From: Candidatus Moranbacteria bacterium RIFCSPHIGHO2_01_FULL_55_24
Lineage (GTDB): Bacteria > Patescibacteria > Paceibacteria > Moranbacterales > UBA1568
Reading direction: 5' to 3'
DNA: 20,750 bases
Assembly (NCBI GenBank): GCA_001786575.1
Contig: MFRW01000006.1
Coordinates: 16,441-37,190 of the forward strand
Part shown: positions 5,958-13,543 of the stretch, one piece after another
How the letters are laid out: every line of letters starts with the position of its first letter
Position numbering within the stretch: position 1 is the stretch's first letter
The notes under the pieces: model-generated
The model's database searches: none
The model's input: only the letters and a program-made list of their open reading frames with translations
What the model was told of the DNA's origin: nothing
Position numbers and translations under genes: made by a program

Positions 5958-6006
5958 GGATCGGGAGAAAGTCAGTAATGACGAGTATCCCGATCCTATT
6001 TTTTTT
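5958..6006 (+). terminator. Intrinsic terminator of the secreted-protein gene
   Basis: GGATCGGGA (5958-5966) pairs perfectly with TCCCGATCC (5988-5996). A nested GTCA-GTAA-TGAC hairpin lies in the loop, and TATTTTTTTT (5997-6006) follows. It begins 23 bases after the stop codon and insulates the cassette from trhO. Confidence 0.9.
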
Positions 6007-6012
6007 ACACCC

Positions 6013-6041
6013 TTCACTTTTCTATTCTTCTGGGCTATTAT
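6013..6041 (+). promoter_or_regulatory. Promoter of trhO, placed for a leaderless mRNA
   Basis: TTCACT (6013-6018), a 17-base spacer and TATTAT (6036-6041). The ATG at 6049 is only 7 bases after the -10 box, about where transcription should start. Confidence 0.6.
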
Positions 6042-6048
6042 AAGCGCT

Positions 6049-7059
6049 ATGCCGAAGCATTCGAATACACACAAATTGCGCAATCATCTCTCCAAAGAAG
6101 AGGCGCTAGAGAGGCTTTCCGAGGAATCATTCGATCGGAAGGTTGTTTCTTTTTATAAATATGTCCGGATCGCTGATCCGACAGCGCTCCGGCACGAGCT
6201 TTTCGCAGAATGGTCCGCGCTCGGTGCCTTGGGGCGCATCTACCTTTCCGCCGAAGGCATCAATGCCCAGATGAGCGTCCCGGAGCCCATGTGGGAAATG
6301 TTCGTCGAGAAACTGTATGCCCGCGCTGAATTTGACGGCGTGCCGTTCAAGTTCGGAGTGGAACAGAGGAATGACGCGTTCTGGAAACTGACGATCAAAG
6401 TGCGGAAGCAGATTGTCGCTGACGGCCTCCGGTCGCATGAGTATGACGTGACGAACGTGGGAACGCATGTTACAGCCAAAGAGTTCAATGCGCTCTTGGA
6501 AAAAGGAGCGGTCGCGGTCGACATGCGCAATAACTACGAGTCGGCGATCGGCCGCTTCGAGGGAGCTCTCACTCCGGATGCGTATACCTTCCGAGAGGAA
6601 CTGCCCATGGCCAAAGAGATGCTCCAGGGAAAGGAAGATGAGCCGGTGCTCCTCTACTGCACGGGCGGTATCCGCTGCGAGAAGGCATCCGCCTATCTCC
6701 GCCACCATGGCTTCAGCCAAGTCTACCAGCTTCATGGCGGGATCATCGACTACAAGCACCAGGTGGAACAGGAAGGCTTGGAGTCGAAATTCAAAGGCAA
6801 GAATTTCGTTTTCGATGAGCGCATCGGCGAGCGGATTACGGATGACGTGCTGGGGATCTGCTACCAGTGCGGGACTCCCTGCGACGACTATACCAACTGC
6901 CGGGAAGAGGCCTGCAATCTTCTGTTCATCCAATGCTTGGCCTGCAAAGAAAAGATGGAAGGCTTCTGCAGCGATATCTGCCAGAAAGGCGAGTTTCAGG
7001 CGCCTGCTCCTAAAGGGAGCGACCAATACCGCCGCAGCATCGCTCTCTCCCGCGCCTGA
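6049..7059 (+). CDS. trhO: tRNA uridine-34 hydroxylase (TrhO/YceA family, rhodanese fold)
   Basis: A 336-residue protein with the TrhO architecture. It has an N-terminal acylphosphatase-like region (VVSFYKYVRIADP; GRIYLSAEGINAQMSVP), a rhodanese domain with active-site loop YCTGGIRCEKA (Cys204) and the YQLHGGIIDY strand, then a Cys-rich C-terminal region (ICYQCGTPCDDYTNC, CNLLFIQCLACKEKM). Family members use O2 to make 5-hydroxyuridine at the tRNA wobble position, the first step to cmo5U/mcmo5U in E. coli. The ATG at 6049 was chosen because the frame upstream runs through the terminator hairpin. The bases before it read AAGCGCTATG with no Shine-Dalgarno, and the promoter suggests leaderless translation. 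No cmoA/cmoB partners are in the window. Confidence 0.9.
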   Translation: MPKHSNTHKLRNHLSKEEALERLSEESFDRKVVSFYKYVRIADPTALRHELFAEWSALGALGRIYLSAEGINAQMSVPEPMWEMFVEKLYARAEFDGVPFKFGVEQRNDAFWKLTIKVRKQIVADGLRSHEYDVTNVGTHVTAKEFNALLEKGAVAVDMRNNYESAIGRFEGALTPDAYTFREELPMAKEMLQGKEDEPVLLYCTGGIRCEKASAYLRHHGFSQVYQLHGGIIDYKHQVEQEGLESKFKGKNFVFDERIGERITDDVLGICYQCGTPCDDYTNCREEACNLLFIQCLACKEKMEGFCSDICQKGEFQAPAPKGSDQYRRSIALSRA

Positions 7060-7088
7060 TTCACTTTTTGCTCCTTTTACGATAGGCT
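7060..7088 (+). promoter_or_regulatory. Promoter of argS, placed for a leaderless mRNA
   Basis: TTCACT (7060-7065), a 17-base spacer and TAGGCT (7083-7088). The -35 hexamer and spacing are the same as in the trhO promoter. The ATG at 7097 is 8 bases after the -10 box. Confidence 0.5.
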
Positions 7089-7096
7089 GAAGCTAT

Positions 7097-8749
7097 ATGA
7101 AGGCCATACTTGCCCAGAAAATCGAGAATGCTTTGAGGGAACTCCAGGAAGCAGGCGCTTTGCCTGCTTTTGTGTTGCCCGAAATCCGGGTAGAGCGGCC
7201 GAAGGACGAGCAGTTCGGGGAGTACACTTCGAACATCGCTCTCGTTTCGGCAAAGCCGGCCGGAAAAAATCCTGCGGAAATCGCGGAGCTTCTCCGGGAC
7301 AAGCTCGCTTCGGAAGAATTCGAGAAGATCGAAGTGGCCAAGCCGGGTCATCTCAATTTCTCTCTTTCCCAGAAGGTGCTCGGTTCTGTCGTAGAAAGAA
7401 TAGGAGAGGAAGGGGATGCATATGGGGCGAGTACCATAGGACAGGGAGTCAAGGTAAATAATGAATTCATCTCTGCGAATCCGACCGGGCCGATGCATCT
7501 CGGGAACGGCCGCGGAGGATTCTATGCGGATGCCCTCGGGAGAGTGCTTGCGAAAGCGGGATTCCAAGTGACCAATGAATACTACGTAAACGATGCCGGC
7601 GAACAGATCCTCAAGTTGGCGCAGAGCGTACTCGGCACCAGTAAAGCGGTGTATGCCGGCGAGTACATCGAAGAATTGAGAGAAAAATTCAAGAAAGAGC
7701 AGGCAACGGAAGAAAGCTGGCTCGGCCTGGTCGAAATCGCTGAACACGATGAGGATGCCAGTCAAGTGTACGAGTTCGGCAAGGATGTCGCCGATGAAGT
7801 GCTCTCTTCGATCATCCAGCCTACTCTGGAAAAGAAGATGCGGATCCATTTCGATGTCTTCACCTCTGAACGTCGGGATGTGATCGAAAAAAGCTATATC
7901 GATAAAGCTATCGAGATTTTCGAGGAGAAAGGCCTGATCTATGAGGAGGATGGCGCGAAATGGCTCAAGACGACGGAGTTCGGCGATGACAAGAACCGCG
8001 TGCTCGTGAAGAGCGACGGAACCAGGACATACTTCGCATCGGATTGCGGCTACATCTTTTCGAAGATGGATCGCGGTTTCACGCGCATCATCGAGACCTG
8101 GGGGGCTGACCATCATGGGTACGTAGGACGCTTCCGAGCGGCCGCCCAAGCGCTCGGATTTTCCGGGAATGTCGATTTCATCCTGGTCCAGCTGGTCCAG
8201 CTCATGAAAGACGGACAGGAGGTGCGCATGAGCAAGCGGGCCGGCAATGTCGTGACGATCGACGAGCTCATCGAGCGGGTAGGGCATGATGTGACGCGTT
8301 TCTTTTTTCTCCAGTACGCTCCGGAGACCCATATGACTTTCGATCTCGGTCTCGCCGAAGAGCGCTCGCAGAAAAACCCGGTCTTCTATGTCCAGTATGC
8401 GCACGCCCGTCTGGCGAGCGTCCTAGAGAAGGGGAAAGCCGAGCGCTTGGCGCTGGCAACCGGGAATCTCGGCTTGCTGACTCACGAGAAAGAGCGCGAA
8501 CTGCTCCGCGAACTGCTGGCATTTCCGGAACTGGTAGAATCGATAGCAGAAGACCTGGCACCGCACCGTCTCCCGCAATACGCCATCCGTCTGGCAGACA
8601 AGCTCCACTCCTTCTACGACGTCTGTCTCGTAGTGAACAAGGAGAATAAGGATCTCTCCGAAGCCCGCCTGGCGCTGGTGCTTGCCGTGAAGACTGTCCT
8701 CAAGGAAACGCTCTCGCTCATGGGCATCGCCGCGCCGGAGAAGATGTAG
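7097..8749 (+). CDS. argS: Arginyl-tRNA synthetase
   Basis: A 550-residue class I synthetase of usual length. The N-terminal Add1 domain includes PKDEQFGEYTSNIALVSAK. The HIGH-like signature ANPTGPMHLGNGRGGFYADAL has its His at residue 134. The catalytic domain includes DCGYIFSKMDRGF and WGADHHGYVGRF. The KMSKS-like loop EVRMSKRAGNVVT is at about residue 376-388. The C-terminal helical anticodon-binding domain includes YVQYAHARLASVLEK, LPQYAIRLADKLHSFYD and ARLALVLAVKTVLKETLSLMGI, as expected for ArgRS. It charges tRNA-Arg with arginine in the cytosol. There is no Shine-Dalgarno before the ATG and the start agrees with the family. Confidence 0.96.
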   Translation: MKAILAQKIENALRELQEAGALPAFVLPEIRVERPKDEQFGEYTSNIALVSAKPAGKNPAEIAELLRDKLASEEFEKIEVAKPGHLNFSLSQKVLGSVVERIGEEGDAYGASTIGQGVKVNNEFISANPTGPMHLGNGRGGFYADALGRVLAKAGFQVTNEYYVNDAGEQILKLAQSVLGTSKAVYAGEYIEELREKFKKEQATEESWLGLVEIAEHDEDASQVYEFGKDVADEVLSSIIQPTLEKKMRIHFDVFTSERRDVIEKSYIDKAIEIFEEKGLIYEEDGAKWLKTTEFGDDKNRVLVKSDGTRTYFASDCGYIFSKMDRGFTRIIETWGADHHGYVGRFRAAAQALGFSGNVDFILVQLVQLMKDGQEVRMSKRAGNVVTIDELIERVGHDVTRFFFLQYAPETHMTFDLGLAEERSQKNPVFYVQYAHARLASVLEKGKAERLALATGNLGLLTHEKERELLRELLAFPELVESIAEDLAPHRLPQYAIRLADKLHSFYDVCLVVNKENKDLSEARLALVLAVKTVLKETLSLMGIAAPEKM

Positions 8750-8768
8750 TCGAAAACAAAACAAAAAT

Positions 8769-8918
8769 ATGATCAGGGATTGGAAGTATCGGAAGAAATA
8801 TCCGAAAAGATATGATAATGACGAGAAGCTTGCTTTCTTCGCGATGAAAATCGTGGGGTCGACAGCGCTCTTCTTCATGATCGCGCTCGGAGTGGACGCG
8901 TATAAACTGTTCCATTGA
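8769..8918 (+). CDS. Small single-span membrane protein, 49 residues, unknown function
   Basis: An ATG at 8769 opens a 49-codon frame ending at TGA 8916-8918. It lies 19 bases after argS and 5 bases before the phosphatase ATG. The N-terminal half is strongly charged (MIRDWKYRKKYPKRYDNDEK). The C-terminal half is one hydrophobic segment (IVGSTALFFMIALGVDAY). The positive N-terminus suggests it stays in the cytosol. The frame fills the gap between two genes and has a membrane-protein-like composition, so I think it is real. No family is recognised and no Shine-Dalgarno is visible. Confidence 0.6.
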   Translation: MIRDWKYRKKYPKRYDNDEKLAFFAMKIVGSTALFFMIALGVDAYKLFH

Positions 8919-8923
8919 GCCAT

Positions 8924-9499
8924 ATGGCAGAAAAAATCACTTTTTATCTGGTACGGCACGGAGAAGCGGACTCGAACGCGCTCGGTCTTTTGAGTTCGTT
9001 CCCGGAAGTGGAGAAGAACGTGCGGCACCTGACGGAAAAAGGGAAAGGCCAGATAGAAGAGGTCGCGAAGCATCTTTCGGGCGAGAAGGTGGACGTGATC
9101 ATCAGTTCGCCGCTCACCCGTACCAAAGAAACGGCAGCGATCATCGCCGCCGCGCTAGAGGCTCCGGTCTTGTACGATATCCGCCTGCGCGAAACGGATT
9201 TCGGCATGTACAACAGCCTTTCTACGAAAGATTTCTTTACCAAGTATCCGAATCCTCGCCTGCGGGTAGAAACGAGCGGCGGAGACGGCCTGGAGAGTTT
9301 TTCCAATATCCGAGGGCGAGCGGAGAGTTTCCTCGAGGATGTGAAGCGCGAATTCCCCGGAGGTACGCTCGTCGTCGTGTCGCATGGCGATACGCTCGAG
9401 CAGCTCCGCGGAGCGATCGAGGGGAAGGATCTTTCGAGCACCACGAGAGGCTGGATGCCTCCGAAGGGGTCTTGCACGAAGGTTGAATGGAATTCTTAG
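8924..9499 (+). CDS. Histidine phosphatase family protein (phosphoglycerate mutase-like)
   Basis: A 191-residue protein with the RHG signature FYLVRHGEADSN near the N-terminus (catalytic His12), DVIISSPLTRTKETAAII (the second phosphate-pocket Arg), the acid-donor region RLRETDFGMYN, and the second catalytic His in LVVVSHGDTLEQLRG. This fits branch 1 of the histidine phosphatase superfamily, which includes cofactor-dependent phosphoglycerate mutase, CobC-like and broad phosphatases. Its short length argues for a phosphatase over a true glycolytic mutase. The substrate cannot be told. The ATG at 8924 was chosen over the in-frame TTG at 8915, which overlaps the small upstream gene. Confidence 0.88.
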   Translation: MAEKITFYLVRHGEADSNALGLLSSFPEVEKNVRHLTEKGKGQIEEVAKHLSGEKVDVIISSPLTRTKETAAIIAAALEAPVLYDIRLRETDFGMYNSLSTKDFFTKYPNPRLRVETSGGDGLESFSNIRGRAESFLEDVKREFPGGTLVVVSHGDTLEQLRGAIEGKDLSSTTRGWMPPKGSCTKVEWNS

Positions 9500-9503
9500 C
9501 GCT

Positions 9504-10319
9504 ATGAATTTTTTTGCCAGATCAGTCCAGCGCATTTTGATCGGCATTATCGTCGTTTTCTCTTTCTGGTACTTCGTAGCGCAGGTAGTGGAAGGATTCC
9601 GGAACCAGCTGCTCGTCTTTGCCGGCGCTCTCGCTCTCTATCTCATTCTGGCCTACACGCTCTTGCCCTGGCTTATCCATCTGGGAGTCTTCCTCTTCCG
9701 TCGCGGGCGCATCCCGCGCTACACGCATGCCGGGGACGGTCTCTTGGCTGATCCGGTCAATCTCGCGTTCATCGGTACGGAAGAGGAGCTGCTTCATGCA
9801 TTTGCGGCAGCAGGGTGGCAGAAGGCGGATCCTCTCAATGTCCGGAGCGTTTGGAAAATGGTCATAACATTTCTCTCGAACCAGCCCTATCCCAACGCGC
9901 CGTTCAGCCCGCTCTACCTCTTTGCCCGTTGGCAGGATTACGGATTCCAAGAGCCTATTACGAGCGGTCCGCAGAGCCGCCATCACATCCGCCTCTGGGC
10001 GGTGAACATCGAAGAGGGAATGGAGATCAACGATATCTTCTTCTGGACGAAGAAGCGCTCCGTGGACATGTCGCGCCCGCTCATGTGGGTCGGGGCAGGG
10101 AGCAAGGATATCGGCTTCGGGTTCAAACGCCTTACGTACCAGATCTCTCATGCAGTGGACTGGAATGTGGATGAAGAGAGGGAACATATACTCGGGGATC
10201 TGGCTCGTTTCGGCAGGATCAACCGCATTGAACGGATCGACCCGGGCGCTCCTGTCGTCGGCAAACATATCTCTGACGGCCGCATAGCGGTTGCGGCGCT
10301 TTGCCAGGTTGATTTTTGA
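9504..10319 (+). CDS. LssY C-terminal domain membrane protein
   Basis: A 271-residue protein with two hydrophobic segments (residues about 11-30 and 35-65), then a soluble domain. That domain carries the LssY_C pattern: AAGWQKADPLNVRSVWKM, PNAPFSPLYLFARWQDYGFQ, QSRHHIRLWAVN, PLMWVGAGSKDIGF, then TYQISHAVDWNVDEERE and a terminal LGDLARFGR. LssY_C is often joined to a PAP2 phosphatase or SNARE-associated domain, but here it stands with only two membrane helices. The function of the domain is not established. The ATG at 9504 starts just before the first helix, 4 bases after the phosphatase stop; the preceding bases TTAGCGCTATG resemble those before trhO. Its 3' end carries the likely promoter for the ileS T-box. 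Confidence 0.8.
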   Translation: MNFFARSVQRILIGIIVVFSFWYFVAQVVEGFRNQLLVFAGALALYLILAYTLLPWLIHLGVFLFRRGRIPRYTHAGDGLLADPVNLAFIGTEEELLHAFAAAGWQKADPLNVRSVWKMVITFLSNQPYPNAPFSPLYLFARWQDYGFQEPITSGPQSRHHIRLWAVNIEEGMEINDIFFWTKKRSVDMSRPLMWVGAGSKDIGFGFKRLTYQISHAVDWNVDEEREHILGDLARFGRINRIERIDPGAPVVGKHISDGRIAVAALCQVDF

Positions 10320-10337
10320 AGCTCCGGATGCTAAGCT
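10309..10337 (+). promoter_or_regulatory. Putative promoter of the T-box/ileS/recO unit
   Basis: TTGATT (10309-10314), a 17-base spacer and TAAGCT (10332-10337), inside and just after the end of the LssY_C gene. The predicted start near 10344 is directly upstream of the T-box. Confidence 0.45.
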
Positions 10338-10345
10338 AGCCGTAC

Positions 10346-10558
10346 AAAAGCAAAGGCGATGAAGGAGCGATCACTCCGGAGCCGTAGGGAGAAATCAGCC
10401 GGAAGGCAGAAAGTAGATCCTATCGCAGGCGCAGCGTAACAGCGCGAAATGAAGGCCGCGCCCAAAATGCTTCGCATATTGTGGCGGGTAAAGCAAGGTG
10501 GTACCACGATGGAAATCGTCCTTGACACAATGGTTTTGTGTTGAGGATTTTTTGTTTT
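10346..10558 (+). promoter_or_regulatory. T-box riboswitch (isoleucine) with ultrashort Stem I, upstream of ileS
   Basis: The T-box sequence AAGCAAGGTGGTACCACG is at 10491-10508. It is followed by ACGAT-GGAA-ATCGT and then the terminator. Upstream, GGAG (10364-10367) and CTCC (10374-10377) form a tiny hairpin with loop CGATCA that shows the isoleucine codon ATC at 10370-10372. The stretch GATCACTCCGGAGCC resembles, from memory, actinobacterial ileS T-boxes with an ultrashort Stem I and the specifier in its terminal loop. AAAGTAGATCC (10410-10420) and the GCGC/GCGC hairpin around AGCGTAACA (10430-10444) match the linker and Stem III region. Uncharged tRNA-Ile should bind and allow ileS expression. 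Confidence 0.88.
10519..10558 (+). terminator. T-box-controlled intrinsic terminator before ileS
   Basis: TCCTTGACACAA (10519-10530) and TTGTGTTGAGGA (10536-10547) form a 12-base-pair stem with two G-U pairs and loop TGGTT. TTTTTTGTTTT (10548-10558) follows. The 3' arm also contains GAGGA, so the stem could hide a ribosome binding site as well, although that site is 17 bases from the ATG. Confidence 0.88.
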
Positions 10559-10564
10559 ATACCT

Positions 10565-13543
10565 ATGAAAAAAGTCGACGCCAAAGTAAGCTTCCCGAAA
10601 CTGGAAGAAGAGGTGCTCAAGTATTGGGACGAGAAGAAGATTTTCGAGAAATCTTTGAACAAAGAATCGTCGAAAGGGGAGTTTGTTTTCTACGAAGGGC
10701 CGCCGACGGCGAATGGCAAGCCGGGGCTGCACCATGTCTTGGCGCGTTCTTTCAAGGATATCGTCCCACGATTCAGGACGATGCAGGGTTACCGGGTCCG
10801 GCGCAAGGCTGGCTGGGATACGCATGGATTACCGGTAGAGCTGCAGGTAGAAAAAGCGCTCGGTCTCCGCAGCAAGCAGGATATCGAGAATATCGTGCCC
10901 GGAGATGCGCGAGCGAGCGTCATCGAATTCAACAAGAAATGCAAAGAATCCGTCTGGGAGTACAAGGATCCTTGGGAAAAGATGACGGAACGCATGGGGT
11001 ACTGGGTGGATATGAAGAACCCGTACATCACCTATGACAACAGTTATATCGAATCTGTCTGGTGGCAGCTGAAGCAGATTGCCGAACTCAAGAATTCCAA
11101 AGACGAAAGCTTCCTCTATAAGGGTCACAAAGTCGTGCCGTACTGCTATCGCTGCGGGACCGCGCTTTCTTCGCACGAAGTGGCCCAAGGGTACCAGACC
11201 GTGAAGGATAATTCCGTCTCTGTGAAGTTCAGGGTGGAACCGGGGCAGAAGATCGGCGGTGTTGCGGCTGATGACAAGACGTTTCTTGTCGCATGGACGA
11301 CGACCCCGTGGACGCTTCCGGGCAATGTGGCTTTGGCAGTGAATGAGAATATCAAGTACTGGAAACGGGAGATCCTAAAAGGTGAACACAGCGGAGAAAC
11401 GTATATCGTCGCCTTGGATGGGGCCGGTGATACATTCGCCCAGAGCGGCATTGTTCCTGTAGCGGAAGGCGTAAGCGAAGAACCGCAGTCCAACCTGACA
11501 ACCCTTGATGGGAAAGATTTGATCGGTATAAAGTACGAACCGTTGTATCGTGTGGCGAATGATGAGAAAAGCTACCAGGTGGTTTCCGGCGACTTTGTTA
11601 CGACTGATTCCGGTACGGGCATTGTCCATATAGCGCCGGCATTCGGCGAGGATGACGCGAATGTCGGGAAAGAAAACGGTTTGCCGACACTACTGACCGT
11701 CGAAGCGGAAGGAACGCTTGTGAAAGGATTCGATCTGCCAGGAGAAGGTATCCCGGTGAAGAAAAAGAATGATAAGAATCACTATGCGGTTGATGATCTG
11801 ATCATCGAAGACCTTAAGAATCGCAATCTTCTTTTCAAGGAAGAGGTGTACGAGCATGAGTATCCCTTCTGCTGGCGCTGCGATACGCCGCTCATCTACT
11901 ATGCGAAGCCGTCCTGGTTTATCCGTATGAGCGAGCTTCAGGAGGAGCTGACAAAGAATAATGCGGATATCCGATGGGTTCCCGAACACATCAAGGAAGG
12001 GCGTTTCGGGGAATGGCTGCGCGGAGTCAAGGATTGGGCGATTTCCCGCGAACGCTACTGGGGCACGCCTTTGCCTATCTGGAACTGCGAGAAATGCGAA
12101 AAGCAAGTCGTTGTCGGCTCGCAGGCGGAGCTGAAAGAATTTTCAGGTATTCTACTGAACGATCTCCACAAGCCGTATATAGATGATGTCGCGTGGCAAT
12201 GCTCCTGCGGAGGAACGATGAAGCGCACGCCGGAAGTATTGGATGTCTGGTTCGATTCCGGAGCGATGCCGTTGGCCCAGGCAGGATATTTGGGAGGGGA
12301 GAGTGAATTCAGTTTTCCTGCTGATTATATTTCCGAGGCCATCGATCAGACTCGCGGCTGGTTCTATACGCTCCATGCTATCGCGACCCTGCTCCATAAG
12401 GCCGGGAAAGTGCCTACGGGCAATGCGTATAGGAACGTCATCTGCCTCGGGCATATTCTGGATGCCAAGGGCAAGAAAATGTCGAAATCCAAAGGGAATA
12501 TCATTGAGCCGTTCCAGATGTTCGATGAATATGGTGCGGATGCTTTGCGCTGGCTGTTTTTCTCTATCAATCAGCCGGGCCTCCCGAAGCGTTTCGATGT
12601 GAAGGCGATGCGGGATGTCCAGAATAGACTTTTCCGCATGCTCTGGAATTCCTATTCATTCTTTACGACGTATGCCGTTTTGGATGGATTCGAACCGAAG
12701 GAAGGAAACGAAGTGACGAACACCCTTGATAGGTGGATACTTTCAGAACTCCAAATTCTCATCAAAGAAATGACTGAAGGTTTGGAAAATTATGATATCT
12801 ATTCTTCGACGCAGAAGATTGAAAAATTCGTAGACAACCTCTCCAACTGGTACATCCGCCGGAGCCGCAAGCGCTTCTGGAAGAACGAGAACGACAGCGA
12901 TAAAGAAGGGGCGTACCAGACGCTCTATACGGTGCTTGTCGAGCTTTCGAAACTGATGGCGCCGTTCACGCCGTTCATTTCCGAAGAGATCTACCGGAAT
13001 CTCACCGGCGAGGAATCGGTGCATCTGGCGGATTGGCCGAAAGCGGATGAGAAACTGATCGATGCGGAGTTGAGCCAGGACATGGATCATGCCCGCTTCA
13101 TCGTCACGATGGGCCTGAAGTTCCGTGCCGATGGGAAAATGAAAGTCCGGCAGCCGCTCCAGTCAGTCACAGCCCGCAAGCTCGATCCGGAGCTTCAGGA
13201 AATCGTCAAAGAAGAACTCAACGTGAAGGAATACCGAGTGCGTGATATCGGCGAGCTTGTAGAACTCGATCTGACGCTTACTCCGGAACTGAAACTCGAA
13301 GGCGAAGCGCGGGAAATCATCCGTGCGATCCAGGATGGCCGCAAGAAAGCGGGGTTCAACGTGGAAGATCGCATCAGCCTCGGATATTCCGGCAAAGAAG
13401 CTGTCTTCGGAAAATTCCAGGATGAGATCGCCAAGGAAGTGCTCGCGACAGCAGTGGAAAACAAAGAGCTTTCCGCTGCCGAGTATTCTGAAACAACCGA
13501 TATCGAAGGCGAATCATTCTCTTTCTCTTTGAAGCGAGCCTGA
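10565..13543 (+). CDS. ileS: Isoleucyl-tRNA synthetase (eukaryote-like, type 2)
   Basis: A 992-residue class I synthetase. The HIGH-equivalent lies in GPPTANGKPGLHHVLARSFK (HHVL at 56-59). The KMSKS loop is at 638-642 (KGKKMSKSKGNIIEPF). The editing (CP1) domain is present, with TTTPWTLPGNVALAV and SGTGIVHIAPAFGEDD. Cys pairs that may bind zinc occur in YCYRCGT, FCWRCDT and the CEKCEK...CSCGGT region. DVWFDSGAMPLAQAGYL and the C-terminal NWYIRRSRKRFWK anticodon-domain region fit IleRS. The HHVL signature and overall pattern point to the type 2 (eukaryote-like) class, which tends to be insensitive to mupirocin; that is family knowledge. Expression is controlled by the T-box just upstream. The stop overlaps the recO ATG (TGATG). 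Confidence 0.97.
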   Translation: MKKVDAKVSFPKLEEEVLKYWDEKKIFEKSLNKESSKGEFVFYEGPPTANGKPGLHHVLARSFKDIVPRFRTMQGYRVRRKAGWDTHGLPVELQVEKALGLRSKQDIENIVPGDARASVIEFNKKCKESVWEYKDPWEKMTERMGYWVDMKNPYITYDNSYIESVWWQLKQIAELKNSKDESFLYKGHKVVPYCYRCGTALSSHEVAQGYQTVKDNSVSVKFRVEPGQKIGGVAADDKTFLVAWTTTPWTLPGNVALAVNENIKYWKREILKGEHSGETYIVALDGAGDTFAQSGIVPVAEGVSEEPQSNLTTLDGKDLIGIKYEPLYRVANDEKSYQVVSGDFVTTDSGTGIVHIAPAFGEDDANVGKENGLPTLLTVEAEGTLVKGFDLPGEGIPVKKKNDKNHYAVDDLIIEDLKNRNLLFKEEVYEHEYPFCWRCDTPLIYYAKPSWFIRMSELQEELTKNNADIRWVPEHIKEGRFGEWLRGVKDWAISRERYWGTPLPIWNCEKCEKQVVVGSQAELKEFSGILLNDLHKPYIDDVAWQCSCGGTMKRTPEVLDVWFDSGAMPLAQAGYLGGESEFSFPADYISEAIDQTRGWFYTLHAIATLLHKAGKVPTGNAYRNVICLGHILDAKGKKMSKSKGNIIEPFQMFDEYGADALRWLFFSINQPGLPKRFDVKAMRDVQNRLFRMLWNSYSFFTTYAVLDGFEPKEGNEVTNTLDRWILSELQILIKEMTEGLENYDIYSSTQKIEKFVDNLSNWYIRRSRKRFWKNENDSDKEGAYQTLYTVLVELSKLMAPFTPFISEEIYRNLTGEESVHLADWPKADEKLIDAELSQDMDHARFIVTMGLKFRADGKMKVRQPLQSVTARKLDPELQEIVKEELNVKEYRVRDIGELVELDLTLTPELKLEGEAREIIRAIQDGRKKAGFNVEDRISLGYSGKEAVFGKFQDEIAKEVLATAVENKELSAAEYSETTDIEGESFSFSLKRA

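Noticed and set aside
5956..6048. N-terminal extension of trhO starting at ATG 5956
   Set aside because: The extension would be encoded by the terminator hairpin and T-run, and its residues do not resemble TrhO proteins; a promoter lies between it and ATG 6049.
7061..8404. A 447-codon open frame on the minus strand
   Set aside because: It is antisense to argS, whose motifs are complete; the minus-strand product shows no family signature.
10522..10550. TTGACA at 10522-10527 as a promoter for ileS
   Set aside because: The hexamer is part of the 5' arm of the T-box terminator stem and has no -10 box at the right distance.
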